A DNA stretch of 64,000 nucleotides from Arthrobacter sp. KBS0703. GTDB lineage: Bacteria > Actinomycetota > Actinomycetes > Actinomycetales > Micrococcaceae. Location: positions 2,480,001 to 2,544,000 of the forward strand of contig NZ_MVDG02000001.1 in the NCBI RefSeq assembly GCF_002008315.2, given 5' to 3'. The notes under the pieces were generated by a model. The model was given only the letters and a program-made list of their open reading frames with translations, was not told the origin of the DNA and searched no databases. The number at the start of each line of letters is the position of its first letter. The stretch's first letter is position 1. Shown in pieces: positions 39,850 to 49,437 of this stretch. The position numbers and the translations under genes are program-made.

Positions 39850-40438
39850 CTCTTCCACCTTCTCTCATGTCCCGCGGAAAACCGGCGTCGAATTCCTCCG
39901 GCGCATGGCCCATTCCAAAAACTTCTTCATCCGGGAGCTCATCAATAGCATCCAGCAAGAACCTGTGGAACGTGGCAACTTCCGGCACGTCCCGCAACTC
40001 GGCGCTAAATTGGTGCCCGGCATCCAAGGATATATTCCCGGAGCGCAACATCCGCTGGAGCATCGTCTGGCTAACCGTGACATTACGCACTGAGGCCAGG
40101 AAGACCTGCTGGTCCCGCCGCCGCAGCACGCCGTAGCGGGCCAGGATCCGCTGGCTGGTCAGGAAGTAGCGGGTTGCATGCCACCGCATCAGCCTCGGCA
40201 GGCAATAGCCGGCCAGGACCCACACGGCCGCCAGCACGCAGGCCGCAACCAGCCAGGACGTCCATTGGCCCGACACGGCCGGAACCAGCCCGGACAGTCC
40301 GCCGCGGATGATCCAGGCGCTGGCAAAGGCGGCGAGGGCAGGCATCAGAACGAACACTACCGCCGGGACAAACAGCATCCTGGGCTGCGGGCGGGTCATC
40401 ACAATGACCTGCTCCCCCGGCAGGAGTTCTTTACGCAT
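39839..40438 (-). CDS. Bacterial PH-domain membrane protein
   Basis: 199 aa. Begins with MRKELLPGEQVIVMTRPQPR, then two membrane spans (MLFVPAVVFVLMPALAAFAS; LVAACVLAAVWVLAGYCL) and a bPH2-type domain (TRYFLTSQRILARYGVLRRR, DQQVFLASVRNVTVSQTMLQ, RSGNISLDAGHQF). The C-terminus is acidic. Function unknown; commonly an inner-membrane accessory protein. It overlaps birA by 8 bp upstream and the cyclase gene downstream, so the three are cotranscribed. Confidence 0.86.
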   Translation of the reverse strand: MRKELLPGEQVIVMTRPQPRMLFVPAVVFVLMPALAAFASAWIIRGGLSGLVPAVSGQWTSWLVAACVLAAVWVLAGYCLPRLMRWHATRYFLTSQRILARYGVLRRRDQQVFLASVRNVTVSQTMLQRMLRSGNISLDAGHQFSAELRDVPEVATFHRFLLDAIDELPDEEVFGMGHAPEEFDAGFPRDMREGGRDER

Positions 40439-41390
40439 AGCCGCTTTCCGCGGACTGCCCCGGCGGGGTCCAGGGGCGCAGGTGAACCACGTCCCCGGCA
40501 GTCACCACGTGTTCGTGGGAGGCGGCATCCACCACCCGCAGCGAGCCGGAGTCATCGAGCCGGGTGGCGTGGCCGATGATTTCGTGGTCGCCCGGCAGCT
40601 GGGCACGGACCTGCTTGCCCAGTGTCACCATGACGGCTTCCACGCGCTTGTGGAGTGACGGTCCGCCAGCCAGCCCCGCCGTGGGGTCGCCGTCGGCGTT
40701 GCAGAAGCTGCGGTACAGCATGCAGAACCGGGACAGGTAGCTCTTCAGGAGCACGGTCCGGTCCACGGTCCCGGCACCCTCAAGCTGCACGGACGTGGCC
40801 GTCGGAACCGGGAGCTCGGAGTCCGTGAGCGTGACGTTCAGGCCGGTGCCCAGGATGACGGGCGGTACGGAGCCGTCGCCCATCGGCCCCAGCTGGGCCA
40901 GGATGCCGGCAACCTTCCTGCCGCGGACCAGGACGTCGTTCGGCCACTTGAGCTCGGCAGGGATTCCCGCCGTCTCCAGCAAGGCATCGCGCAGCGCCAG
41001 CGCGGCCAGGAGGGAGAGCCACGAGTAGGTCTGCGTGGGCAGCGGCCGGCCGTCAGCGTTGACGGGCCGCAGCACCACCGAGACCAGGACCGAGCTGCGG
41101 GCGGGTGCTTCCCACGCCCGGTCCAGCCGTCCGCGGGCCGCAGTCTGGTGTTCCGCCGTCAGGACCGCCAGGTCCGGCCAGGCTTTCGGGTCCACGGTTA
41201 CCGCACGTAGGAGGTCGGCGTTGGTGGAACCAGTGGTGTCTACCACCGTCAGCTGCGCGATTCCGTTGGCGGACAGGAATTCGGCGCTGGACAGCGCGTC
41301 CCGGTCCAGCGCGGGCCGCTCGGGCAGCCCCTTCGCTCCGGTGAGGTTCTCCTGCGGTTCACGGCTATCGTCAGGGCGTGCGGCTTCCAT
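40431..41390 (-). CDS. birA: Biotin--[acetyl-CoA-carboxylase] ligase
   Basis: 319 aa, group I BirA without a DNA-binding domain. Motifs: VVDTTGSTNADLLRA, the biotinyl-AMP loop region HQTAARGRLDRAWEAPARSS, LKWPNDVLVRGRKVAGIL with the catalytic Lys, and a C-terminal SH3-like domain (LDDSGSLRVVDAASHEHVV). It activates biotin and attaches it to the EAMKMEQP lysine of the acyl-CoA carboxylase alpha subunit encoded at 56057-57871. Clustered with carboxylase genes. Confidence 0.95.
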   Translation of the reverse strand: MEAARPDDSREPQENLTGAKGLPERPALDRDALSSAEFLSANGIAQLTVVDTTGSTNADLLRAVTVDPKAWPDLAVLTAEHQTAARGRLDRAWEAPARSSVLVSVVLRPVNADGRPLPTQTYSWLSLLAALALRDALLETAGIPAELKWPNDVLVRGRKVAGILAQLGPMGDGSVPPVILGTGLNVTLTDSELPVPTATSVQLEGAGTVDRTVLLKSYLSRFCMLYRSFCNADGDPTAGLAGGPSLHKRVEAVMVTLGKQVRAQLPGDHEIIGHATRLDDSGSLRVVDAASHEHVVTAGDVVHLRPWTPPGQSAESGYA

Positions 41391-41446
41391 AGTTGAATCC
41401 TATCGAGTTACCGGGCAGGAACGGCCGGCCGGATCGGGTCAACCGG

Positions 41447-42337
41447 TCAGAGGAAGATGTCAGGGACGAGGCTGTCCTCGTCCGCGCCCAGGCTGTAGGG
41501 CCGGAAGTCGGTTACTCCGGCCGCGGACAGCACCTGTTCATCCGTGTAGAAGTTTCCGCTGGGGCTGCCCGTCCCCTCCGCGAGGTTGCTGCCGGTGAGC
41601 ACGGCGTGCGCCGCGTCCGCCATGATTTCCGGACCGCGGGCCGCACGGACTATCGCGTCCCCTCCGGGCATGTTCCTGATGGCTGCGGTGTCAATCAGGG
41701 TGCAGGGCCAGAGCGAGTTGACCCTGACGCCGTCGGCCTTGAGTTCCTCCGCCAGGCCCAGCGTGGTCAGGCTCATGCCGTACTTGGCCATCGTGTAGGC
41801 CAGGTGCTTGCCTGCCCATTTGGGATCAAGGTTCAGCGGCGGCGAGAGCGTGAGGATGTGCCCGCCGTCCGACTTCCGAAGTGCGGGCAGGGCCAGCTTG
41901 GATAGCAGGAAGGTGCCGCGGACGTTGATGTCCTGCATGAGGTCGTACCGCTTCATGTCCACGGCGTCCGTGGTGGACAAATCGATTGCTGATGCGTTGT
42001 TGATGACGACGTCGATCCCGCCGAAATGCTCAACGGCGGCCGTCACGGCGTGCGCCACGTCCTCGTCATTGCGGACGTCCCCCACGAGCGGCAGGGCCTT
42101 GCCGCCGGCGGCCTCCAGCGCTTCGGCGGCGCTGAACACTGTGCCCTGGAGTTTGGCGTGGGGCTGCCCCGTCTTGGCGAGCAGCACCACATTGGCGCCG
42201 TCGCGGGCGGCGCGCAGGGCGATGGCGAGGCCGATCCCGCGGCTGCCGCCGGACATCAGGATAGTGCGGCCCTGCAGGGAACCGGCGGCACGGTAGGGCG
42301 TGGCCGGGGCGTGGAAAGCATCGTCGCTTGAAGTCAT
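41447..42337 (-). CDS. Short-chain dehydrogenase/reductase (HSDL2-like)
   Basis: 296 aa SDR. Nucleotide motif MSGGSRGIGLAIALRAARDG, NNASAID, the active-site Ser near LTLSPPLNLDP and YTMAK as the YxxxK pair. The long PPLNLDPKWAGKHLAYTMAK stretch is typical of the hydroxysteroid dehydrogenase-like-2 subgroup linked to lipid metabolism. Divergent from the acyl-CoA carboxylase beta gene across a 218-bp region with two palindromes, so the two genes may share control. Substrate unknown. Confidence 0.9.
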   Translation of the reverse strand: MTSSDDAFHAPATPYRAAGSLQGRTILMSGGSRGIGLAIALRAARDGANVVLLAKTGQPHAKLQGTVFSAAEALEAAGGKALPLVGDVRNDEDVAHAVTAAVEHFGGIDVVINNASAIDLSTTDAVDMKRYDLMQDINVRGTFLLSKLALPALRKSDGGHILTLSPPLNLDPKWAGKHLAYTMAKYGMSLTTLGLAEELKADGVRVNSLWPCTLIDTAAIRNMPGGDAIVRAARGPEIMADAAHAVLTGSNLAEGTGSPSGNFYTDEQVLSAAGVTDFRPYSLGADEDSLVPDIFL

Positions 42338-42356
42338 AGGGACACTCTAGCCGCTT

Positions 42357-42378
42357 AATGTTACTGGCGAGTAACATT
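42357..42378. promoter_or_regulatory. Inverted repeat AATGTTACT-N4-AGTAACATT between SDR and accD-type gene
   Basis: Perfect 9-bp arms with a GGCG centre, 20 bp upstream of the SDR start and about 180 bp upstream of the carboxylase start. The TTACT-N4-AGTAA core looks like a TetR-family operator. The regulator is not in the immediate neighbourhood. Confidence 0.55.
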
Positions 42379-42407
42379 GGTCATCTCGCCGACGCCGCGG
42401 ACGAAAA

Positions 42408-42423
42408 TTGTAGGATCCCTACA
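42408..42423. promoter_or_regulatory. TTGTAG-N5-CTACA palindrome upstream of carboxylase beta gene
   Basis: TTGTAGGATCCCTACA, 132 bp before the beta-subunit ATG. The same half-sites and spacing occur at 55949-55965 upstream of the alpha-subunit gene, suggesting a common regulator of both carboxylase subunits. Confidence 0.5.
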
Positions 42424-42555
42424 GCGGTGCGGGGAATAAGCGTCATTAGACTAGCCATCGGGGCCTTGGATTTGTGCGGAAGCTACTTAAGCCTGCACCC
42501 AGCGCCCCGCGTTACGCTGCTACAGCACCGATCAGCTACAGAGCCGGAGACATTC

Positions 42556-44139
42556 ATGAGCCACGATCTGACCACGACGGCGGGAAAGATTGCCGATTTC
42601 CGCGACCGCCAGGCCAGTGCAGAGCAGCCCTCCGGCCCGGAAGCCGTCGAGAAGCAGCATGCCCGCGGCAAGAACACGGCCCGCGAGCGCATCGACCTCC
42701 TCGTGGACGAAGGATCCTTCGTGGAGTTCGACGCCCTGGCGGTGCACCGCTCCACGGCCTTTGGCATGGAGAGGAAGAAGCCGCTCGGCGACGGCGTGGT
42801 GTCCGGCTACGGCACGGTGGACGGCCGGCTCGTGGCGCTCTACAGCCAGGACTTCAGCGTTTACGGAGGTTCGCTGAGCCAGGTCAACGGTGAAAAGATC
42901 GTCAAGGTCCAGGAATTCGCGCTGCGCAACGGCTGCCCCGTGGTGGGCATCAACGACGGCGGCGGCGCCCGCATCCAGGAAGGCGTGGCCTCGCTGGCGA
43001 TGTTTGCGGACATCTTCCGCAACAACGTGCACGCATCCGGCGTCGTCCCCCAGATATCGCTGATCATGGGCCCGTGCGCCGGCGGCGCCGCCTACTCCCC
43101 CGCCCTGACCGACTACGTGGTGATGGTGGACAAGACCTCGCACATGTTCATCACCGGCCCGGACGTCATCAAGACCGTCACGGGCGAGGACGTGGACATG
43201 GAAACCCTCGGCGGCGCCCGCCAGCACAACGCGACCACCGGCACGTCCACGTACCTGGCGTCGGATGAAGCCGATGCCATCGAATTCGTGCGGGAACTCC
43301 TCGATTTCCTGCCCTCCAACAACCTTTCCGAAGCCCCGGTCCTGGAGCACCAGCAGGAACTCGAGGTCGACGACGACGACCTCGCCCTGGACACACTGAT
43401 CCCCGACTCCGCCAACCAGCCGTACGACATGCGCAAGGTCATCGAGCAGATCGTCGACGATGCCCATTTCCTGGAGATGCAGTCGCTGTACGCCCCCAAC
43501 GTGATGATCGGCTACGGCCGGGTCGAGGGCCACACCGTGGGCATCGTGGCCAACCAGCCCATGCAGTTCGCCGGCACCCTGGACATCTCGGCCTCCGAGA
43601 AGGCCGCCCGGTTCGTGCGGCACTGCGACGCCTTCAACGTTCCCATCATCACGCTGGTGGATGTTCCCGGCTTCCTGCCGGGCAAGGACCAGGAATTCCA
43701 GGGCATCATCCGCCGCGGCGCCAAGCTCCTGTACGCCTACGCGGAAGCCACCGTGCCCAAGCTGACCGTGATCACACGGAAGGCCTACGGGGGCGCCTAC
43801 ATCGTCATGGGCTCCAAGAAGCTCGGGGCCGACCTGAACCTCGCCTGGCCCACCGCGCAGATCGGTGTCATGGGTGCGCAGGGTGCCGTCAACATCCTTT
43901 ACCGCCGCGACCTTGCTGCCGTGGCCGAAGCCGGCGGCGACGTCGAGGCCAAGCGCGCCGAGGTCATCCGCCAGTACGAGGAGGAGCTGCTGAACCCCTA
44001 CCAGGCCGCGCAGCTTGGCTACGTTGACGCCGTCATCGCCCCCTCGGACACCCGGGTCCAGATCATCAAGGGACTCCGGGCGCTCCGTGACAAGCGCGCC
44101 AGCCTCCCCACCAAGAAGCACGGAAACATCCCGCTGTGA
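42556..44139 (+). CDS. Acyl-CoA carboxylase beta (carboxyltransferase) subunit
   Basis: 527 aa from ATG 42556 (GGAG six bases upstream), within a longer open frame. Carboxyltransferase of the PccB/AccD5 type: N-terminal [20 protein letters not shown], the oxyanion-hole pairs in [11 protein letters not shown] and [14 protein letters not shown], then [20 protein letters not shown] and [20 protein letters not shown]. It transfers the carboxyl group from biotin of the alpha subunit to acetyl- or propionyl-CoA for fatty acid synthesis or propionate use; the sequence does not decide the acyl chain. GTGA overlap couples it to the epsilon subunit gene. Confidence 0.95.
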   Translation: MSHDLTTTAGKIADFRDRQASAEQPSGPEAVEKQHARGKNTARERIDLLVDEGSFVEFDALAVHRSTAFGMERKKPLGDGVVSGYGTVDGRLVALYSQDFSVYGGSLSQVNGEKIVKVQEFALRNGCPVVGINDGGGARIQEGVASLAMFADIFRNNVHASGVVPQISLIMGPCAGGAAYSPALTDYVVMVDKTSHMFITGPDVIKTVTGEDVDMETLGGARQHNATTGTSTYLASDEADAIEFVRELLDFLPSNNLSEAPVLEHQQELEVDDDDLALDTLIPDSANQPYDMRKVIEQIVDDAHFLEMQSLYAPNVMIGYGRVEGHTVGIVANQPMQFAGTLDISASEKAARFVRHCDAFNVPIITLVDVPGFLPGKDQEFQGIIRRGAKLLYAYAEATVPKLTVITRKAYGGAYIVMGSKKLGADLNLAWPTAQIGVMGAQGAVNILYRRDLAAVAEAGGDVEAKRAEVIRQYEEELLNPYQAAQLGYVDAVIAPSDTRVQIIKGLRALRDKRASLPTKKHGNIPL

Positions 44140-44399
44140 GCCCGAAAGATCCGCCGGCCGACGCCCCGCTGGTTGAGCCTGGCGAAACCAAAGAGCCTGC
44201 CGAAGCCCCGCTCTTCTCCGTGACCAAGGGAGAACCGACGCCCGAGGAGCTGGCGGCGCTGACCGCCGTCGTCCTTTCCCTGGGGTCGGCCGAAGAGGCT
44301 GGCCTCGAGAAGCCCAGCGTCCGGCACTGGGTCCGGCGGCAGCAGCTTCGGCTCGGCCCGACGCCCGGTCCCGGCGCGTGGAAGCGCAGCGGCGGCTGA
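44136..44399 (+). CDS. Acyl-CoA carboxylase epsilon subunit
   Basis: 87 aa. The short [20 protein letters not shown] helix followed by a basic region ([14 protein letters not shown]) and a Gly-Pro-Gly-Ala-Trp end is the pattern of the small epsilon (AccE/PccE) subunit found only in actinobacterial acyl-CoA carboxylases, where it stabilises the alpha-beta holoenzyme. GTG start overlaps the beta-subunit stop by 4 bp. Confidence 0.9.
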   Translation: MSPKDPPADAPLVEPGETKEPAEAPLFSVTKGEPTPEELAALTAVVLSLGSAEEAGLEKPSVRHWVRRQQLRLGPTPGPGAWKRSGG

Positions 44400-44478
44400 A
44401 TATGCGGCTGGGGCCCTCGGGATCCGGAAAAGTTCAGTAAGTCTTTCATAACTGGGCTGGCGCCGTTAGTCTCGTGGG

Positions 44479-46164
44479 GTGACTAGTGAAACCTCAGCCC
44501 CCGCGCGCCCCAAGACCGCCATCGATGCCGTCGCCGACGCGTATACGGACACGCTCATCCGGCTCAACCCGAGCTTCGCCACCATCTTGGGCGTGCCGGG
44601 CCACGACACCGAATTCCAGGACTTCTCCCCCGCCGGGATCGCGGAATTCGCCGCGGCGGCCCGCGAAACCCTCGACGAGCTCGCTGGCCTGGCTCCTGCC
44701 GACGACGTCGACGCCGTCACGCTTGATGCCATGCGCGAGCGGCTCGGGCTCCAGCTGGAAATCCACGCAACGGGCTGGGACGCCGCCGAGCTGAACAACA
44801 TCGAATCCCCGGCGCAGAACATCCGCTCCATCTTTGACCTCATGCCGACCGACACCCTGGAGCACTGGGAGCACATCGCCGGCCGCGCCCACAACGTTCC
44901 CGGCGCGCTCAGCGGCTACATCGAGTCCCTCCGCGCGGCCAAGGCGGCCGGCCGGGTCTCCGCCTCGCGCCAGGTGGGCATCGTGATTGAGCAGACCACC
45001 AGGTACGCCGCCGAGGACGGCTTCTTCGCGAAGCTGGCGGCAGGTGCCACGTCCTCCGACGGCCCGCTGCCGGAGGACCTGCGGAAAAACCTCGACGACG
45101 GCGCTGCCGCCGCCCGGGCAGCGTACGCGGCGTTTGCCCAATTCCTCCGCGAGGAACTGCTGCCGGTTGCGCCGGACAAGGACGCCGTGGGGCGCGAACG
45201 GTACGCGCTCGCATCGCGGTCGTTCCTCGGAGCCACCGTGGACCTGGAGGAAACCTACGCGTGGGGCGTGGGCGAACTCGACCGGATCATCGCCGCGCAG
45301 GAAGCCGTGGCCGGCGAGATCCGGCCCGGAGCCAGCGTTGCGGAGGCGAAGGAAATCCTGAACAACGATCCCTCGCGCCAGCTCAAGGGCACCGACGCCC
45401 TCACGGCGTGGATGCAGGGGCTCTCAGACCGCGCCGTGGCGGAGCTGGCCGGCGTCCATTTTGAGATCCCCGAGGTCATGAAAACGCTCGAGTGCCGGAT
45501 CGCCCCCACGGACGACGGCGGCATCTACTACACCGGCCCTTCGGACGACTTCACCAGGCCGGGCCGGATGTGGTGGTCCGTTCCCGCCGGCGAGGACACG
45601 TTCACCACCTGGGCCGAGACCACTACGGTGTTCCACGAGGGCGTGCCCGGCCACCACCTGCAGATCGCCACTGCCGTCTACCGGCGCGAGCTCCTCAACA
45701 ACTGGCGCCGGAACGTCTGCTGGACGTCCGGCCACGGCGAAGGCTGGGCGCTGTACGCCGAGAAGCTCATGGAGGAACTCGGCTACCTCAAGGACCCCGG
45801 CGACCACATGGGGATGCTCGACATGCAGCGGATGCGGGCGGCCCGGGTGGTGTTCGACATCGGCGTCCACCTTGAGCTGGAGATGCCGCAACGCTGGGGG
45901 TCGGGCGCGTGGACGCCGGACAAGGGGCTCGGCTTCCTCAAGGCCAACCTGGACATCAGCGAAGGGCAGCTGCAGTTCGAATTCGTCCGCTACCTGGGCT
46001 GGCCGGGCCAGGCTCCGTCCTACAAGGTGGGCCAGCGGCTCTGGGAGCAGATCCGCGCCGAAGTCGAGGCCCGCCCCGGCTTCGACCTGAAGGCCTTCCA
46101 CACCAAGGCGCTGAACATCGGTTCCGTAGGTCTCGACACGCTCAAGCGCGCGATGCTGGGCTAA
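44479..46164 (+). CDS. DUF885 family peptidase-like protein
   Basis: 561 aa, no signal peptide. A long helical N-terminal part is followed by the zinc-peptidase-like signature VFHEGVPGHHLQIA (a variant of HExxH) and, further on, the third-ligand region TSGHGEGWALYAEKLMEELG. Related to the M32-like DUF885 group found widely in actinobacteria; substrate unknown. GTG start. Monocistronic, 79 bp after the epsilon subunit and 167 bp before the symporter. Confidence 0.9.
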   Translation: MTSETSAPARPKTAIDAVADAYTDTLIRLNPSFATILGVPGHDTEFQDFSPAGIAEFAAAARETLDELAGLAPADDVDAVTLDAMRERLGLQLEIHATGWDAAELNNIESPAQNIRSIFDLMPTDTLEHWEHIAGRAHNVPGALSGYIESLRAAKAAGRVSASRQVGIVIEQTTRYAAEDGFFAKLAAGATSSDGPLPEDLRKNLDDGAAAARAAYAAFAQFLREELLPVAPDKDAVGRERYALASRSFLGATVDLEETYAWGVGELDRIIAAQEAVAGEIRPGASVAEAKEILNNDPSRQLKGTDALTAWMQGLSDRAVAELAGVHFEIPEVMKTLECRIAPTDDGGIYYTGPSDDFTRPGRMWWSVPAGEDTFTTWAETTTVFHEGVPGHHLQIATAVYRRELLNNWRRNVCWTSGHGEGWALYAEKLMEELGYLKDPGDHMGMLDMQRMRAARVVFDIGVHLELEMPQRWGSGAWTPDKGLGFLKANLDISEGQLQFEFVRYLGWPGQAPSYKVGQRLWEQIRAEVEARPGFDLKAFHTKALNIGSVGLDTLKRAMLG

Positions 46165-46331
46165 ACCTCCTCGCCGAGAGATCTTTGCCACAGGCAGGGC
46201 GGGAATAACTTCACAAAAGCTTGCTCTGGCGCTGATTTTCCGGGCATCTGGGCCATGCCGGGCAGCAAGGTGCGCGTAATATTTCTCAATGGCGGCTGGA
46301 AGCTGTATTTTGTGCGGCCTAGGTTGTTCGG

Positions 46332-47795
46332 GTGAGCAATCAAACCAGCACTTCTTCCCCGGCCGGACAGACCGGCTTCCAGCTGCCCCGGTGGGCAGGC
46401 TCCTTCGGCTTCCAGATCATCGCCGCCCTGATCGTCGGGCTCGGGCTTGGCCTCCTGGCCAAGTACACCGGCAGCACCAAGACCAGCCCCAACGGGCTCG
46501 GCGCCACGCTGCAGACCATCGGCTCGAGCTACGTCTCGCTGCTGCAGACCGCCGTCGTGCCGCTGATCTTCACCGCCGTGGTCAGCTCGATCTCCAACCT
46601 CCGCGAGGTTTCCAACGCGGCCAGGCTGGCCTGGAACACCCTGCTGTGGTTTGCCATCACCGCGCTGGTTTCCGTGGTGATCGGGATCGGCCTCGGCGTG
46701 CTGCTGCAGCCCGGCGCCAACACCGGCATTTCCGGCGAGGCAAAGGAATACTCGGGCAAGTCGGGTGACTGGTGGGCGTTCCTGACCGGCCTCTTCCCCA
46801 AGAACTTCCTGGGCCTCGGCGCAACCACCACGGTTGCCGATTCCGGCGCCGTGACCACGGCTGTCAGCTTTAACGTTCTGCAGATCCTGGTGATCGCGAT
46901 CGCCGTCGGCATCGCCGCCCTCAAGGTGGGCAAGCAGGCCGAACCGTTCCTGGCACTCAACGCTTCGGCGCTGGCCGTCATCCAGAAGGTGCTGTGGTGG
47001 ATCATCCGCATCGCTCCCCTCGGCACGGTGGGCCTGATCGGAAATGCGGTCGCCGTGTACGGCTGGGACACCATCGGCTCGCTGGGCAAGTTCACCGTTG
47101 CGATCTACATCGGCCTCGCCCTGGTGATCTTCGGCGTGTACCCCGTACTGGTGCGGTCCCACGGGCTCTCCGTGAAGCAGTACTTCTCCGGCGTGTGGCC
47201 GGCCGTGCAGCTCGCATTTGTGTCCCGCTCTTCCATCGGAACGCTGCCGCTGACCCAGCGCGTGACGGAACGGAACCTCGGCGTTCCCCGCGGTTACGCC
47301 TCCTTTGCCGTTCCGCTGGGCGCCACCACCAAAATGGACGGCTGCGCCGCGATCTACCCCGCGATCGCCGCCATCTTCGTGGCCCAGTTCTTCGGCATCC
47401 AGCTGGACTTCAGCCAGTACCTGCTCATCGCCCTCGTGTCAGTCCTCGGATCCGCCGCGACGGCCGGAACCACGGGCGCCGTCGTCATGCTGACGCTGAC
47501 GCTGTCCACGCTGGGACTGCCGCTGGCCGGCGTCGGACTCCTGCTGGCGATCGACCCCATCCTGGACATGGGCCGCACGGCGGTCAACGTGGCAGGCCAG
47601 GCGCTGATCCCCACCATCGTGGCCAAACGCCAGGGCATCCTGGACGAGGCACTCTACAACGCCCCTCGCAACGGTGACCCGTTCACGGACGATGCCCCGG
47701 CTCCTGCCTCCGCGGCCTCCGCGGCCGAAGCCTCGGAAGCAGCACGTTCCGAAGCTGCGGCGGAAGGCCGTGAGCTGGCCGGTTCCAAGCCCTAG
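46332..47795 (+). CDS. Dicarboxylate/amino acid:cation symporter (DAACS family)
   Basis: 487 aa, eight membrane spans plus two re-entrant hairpins expected. The family signatures are visible: the serine-rich hairpin SRSSIGTLPLTQRVTERNLG (usually SSSxxTLP), the PLGATTKMDGCAAIYPAIAA motif, GAVVMLTLTLSTLGLPLAG, and DMGRTAVNVAGQ in the last span. It imports glutamate, aspartate or C4-dicarboxylates with H+ or Na+. The cytosolic tail is Ala/Glu-rich. GTG start. Followed by a strong terminator at 47815-47849. Confidence 0.93.
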   Translation: MSNQTSTSSPAGQTGFQLPRWAGSFGFQIIAALIVGLGLGLLAKYTGSTKTSPNGLGATLQTIGSSYVSLLQTAVVPLIFTAVVSSISNLREVSNAARLAWNTLLWFAITALVSVVIGIGLGVLLQPGANTGISGEAKEYSGKSGDWWAFLTGLFPKNFLGLGATTTVADSGAVTTAVSFNVLQILVIAIAVGIAALKVGKQAEPFLALNASALAVIQKVLWWIIRIAPLGTVGLIGNAVAVYGWDTIGSLGKFTVAIYIGLALVIFGVYPVLVRSHGLSVKQYFSGVWPAVQLAFVSRSSIGTLPLTQRVTERNLGVPRGYASFAVPLGATTKMDGCAAIYPAIAAIFVAQFFGIQLDFSQYLLIALVSVLGSAATAGTTGAVVMLTLTLSTLGLPLAGVGLLLAIDPILDMGRTAVNVAGQALIPTIVAKRQGILDEALYNAPRNGDPFTDDAPAPASAASAAEASEAARSEAAAEGRELAGSKP

Positions 47796-47814
47796 CCTCG
47801 GACCGCCGCCAGCA

Positions 47815-47849
47815 GGACTGTTCCCCGGCTATTCGCCGGGGAACAGTCC
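47815..47849 (+). terminator. Hairpin terminator after the symporter gene
   Basis: 15-bp perfect stem (GGACTGTTCCCCGGC and its complement) with a 5-nt loop, 19 bp past the stop codon. A short T-containing tail (GTTAAG) follows, so termination may be partial. Confidence 0.8.
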
Positions 47850-47889
47850 GTTAAGCCCAAATCGTCGGCAGGGCGGGTAGGGTACGGCC

Positions 47890-48594
47890 ATGGATATCAT
47901 TCTGGTTCCCGGGTTCTGGCTGGATGCGTCGTCGTGGTCGGAGGTCACGCCGCCACTGGTAGCGGCCGGACATCGGGTTCATCCGCTCACGCTGCCCGGG
48001 CTGGAGTCCGCGGATGCACCGCGTGCGGGCATCGGGCTGCGCAGCCACATTGACGCAGTCGTGGCGGCGGTCGACGCCATCGACGGCCAGGTGCTTCTGG
48101 TCGGCCATTCCGGCGGAGGCGCCATCATCCACGGCGCCGTCGACGCGCGCCCGGACCGCGTTGCCCGCGCTGTGTATGTGGACAGCGGCCCGCTCGGCGA
48201 AGGCGGAGTGATCAACGACGAACTTCCGGCTGAGGGGGACGACGTGCCGCTGCCGCCGTGGGAGGGCTTCGAGGACGCCGACCTGACGGATCTCGATGCC
48301 GGGCTGCGGGCCGCGTTCCGCGCACGGGCCATCCCGCAGCCGCGCGGCGTGGCCCAGGATCAGCAGCACCTGCACGATGTCCGCCGTTACGACGTCCCGG
48401 CCACGGTCATCGCGTGCGAGTTTCCGTCCTCCCTGCTCACGGAATGGATCGAAGCCAGCCATCCGTACGTGGCGGAACTGGCGCGCATCAACGACGTCGA
48501 ATTCGTGGACCTGCCCACCGGGCACTGGCCCCAGTTCACCAAGCCCGCCGAACTCGGCGCGGCCATCCTCGCCGCGGTGGACCGCACGGCCTGA
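47890..48594 (+). CDS. Alpha/beta-hydrolase
   Basis: 234 aa. N-terminal strand MDIILVPGFWLDASSWSEV, nucleophile elbow VGHSGGGAII (Ser74), and a late His in PTGHWPQF. The oxyanion region GFWLDASSW is like small esterases/lactonases of the family. Substrate unknown. It is monocistronic, bounded by the symporter terminator upstream and a convergent gene end downstream. Confidence 0.88.
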   Translation: MDIILVPGFWLDASSWSEVTPPLVAAGHRVHPLTLPGLESADAPRAGIGLRSHIDAVVAAVDAIDGQVLLVGHSGGGAIIHGAVDARPDRVARAVYVDSGPLGEGGVINDELPAEGDDVPLPPWEGFEDADLTDLDAGLRAAFRARAIPQPRGVAQDQQHLHDVRRYDVPATVIACEFPSSLLTEWIEASHPYVAELARINDVEFVDLPTGHWPQFTKPAELGAAILAAVDRTA

Positions 48595-48646
48595 ACCAAA
48601 CCGGCGAGGCTTCAGCGACAAAATCAGCAAACTCCCGGCGTGCCAG

Positions 48647-49237
48647 CTAGCGCCCGCCGCCGCCGATCACGCCTTTTTCGACCGCCTTGGCCACGGCGTC
48701 CGCCTCAGCCTGCGTCAGAGTGCCGTCCTTAACTGCCTGATCGAGCCGCGGCTTCAGCTCCGCCGCCCGGTTCTTTAGCGCCTCCGTGCGCAGTTCTTCC
48801 AGGGCGGTCTTCACCTTGGCCTCGTCAATTCCGAGGGACTTTGCCAGGGACGCCGCAAGGGCCGCCTCCCGCGCCGCCCGGTCCGGCCGCTGTCCTTCCG
48901 TTCGGGGCGTCGCGGGCCTACACATCTAGATGTGTATAAGAGACAGCCGGTTGGCCTCGCGGAACGCCCTCAGCGCGTCCGTCACTTTGGCTTCGTCGAC
49001 GCCCAGCTTGGCCGCGAGCGCGGCGGCCTGGGCGCCGCGCTCACCGTGGCCGTGCCCATGCCTGCCGCCATCCGGCCAATGACCGTCCGGAGCCGGATTG
49101 CCGGAAGTGCTGCTGGCACTGGGCGTGGGAGTCGGAGTGGCAGTTGTTGCCGCCGCCATCCCCGTAACGCCGAATCCCGCACCGAGCGCCACGGCCGCCG
49201 CACCGAGTCCGAGAGCCAGCTTCTTTGCACGCTTCAT
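48647..49237 (-). CDS. Exported helical-repeat protein, interrupted by a partial adapter
   Basis: ATG 49237 follows GGAGAAATATC and opens a signal peptide (MKRAKKLALGLGAAAVALGA, then GFGVTGMAAA), a Thr/Pro/Ser linker and a His/Gly-rich stretch. The helical repeat AALAAKLGVDEAKVTDALRA comes next, then a partial adapter at 48919-48946, then a second repeat (SLAKSLGIDEAKVKTALEEL) and a C-terminal DGTLTQAEADAVAKAVEKGV helix. The two repeats are clearly related (LGxDEAKVxxAL), so both sides belong to one gene with probably little missing. Similar small exported proteins occur in many actinobacteria; function unknown. Confidence 0.75.
48919..48946. other. Partial Nextera mate-pair junction adapter (28 bp)
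   Basis: TACACATCT followed by AGATGTGTATAAGAGACAG; the first ten bases of the left mosaic end are missing. It interrupts the exported helical-repeat gene. Confidence 0.96.
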
Positions 49238-49437
49238 GATATTTCTCCTGGATCTGCCGTACAGTGACGGCGCCGTCCTCGCTGGCCGTACCGGCCATGG
49301 GACCAGTGTGCACTGCGGACATAAACCGGGGCCTATGAGGGGGCTGTGAACTGCATGTGAATCCGGCGGCGAACCTGTGAGCCGGCCCTCTCCGTAAATT
49401 CTTGCGCAGAGTGCAAACATGCACGTAGTGTAATTGC

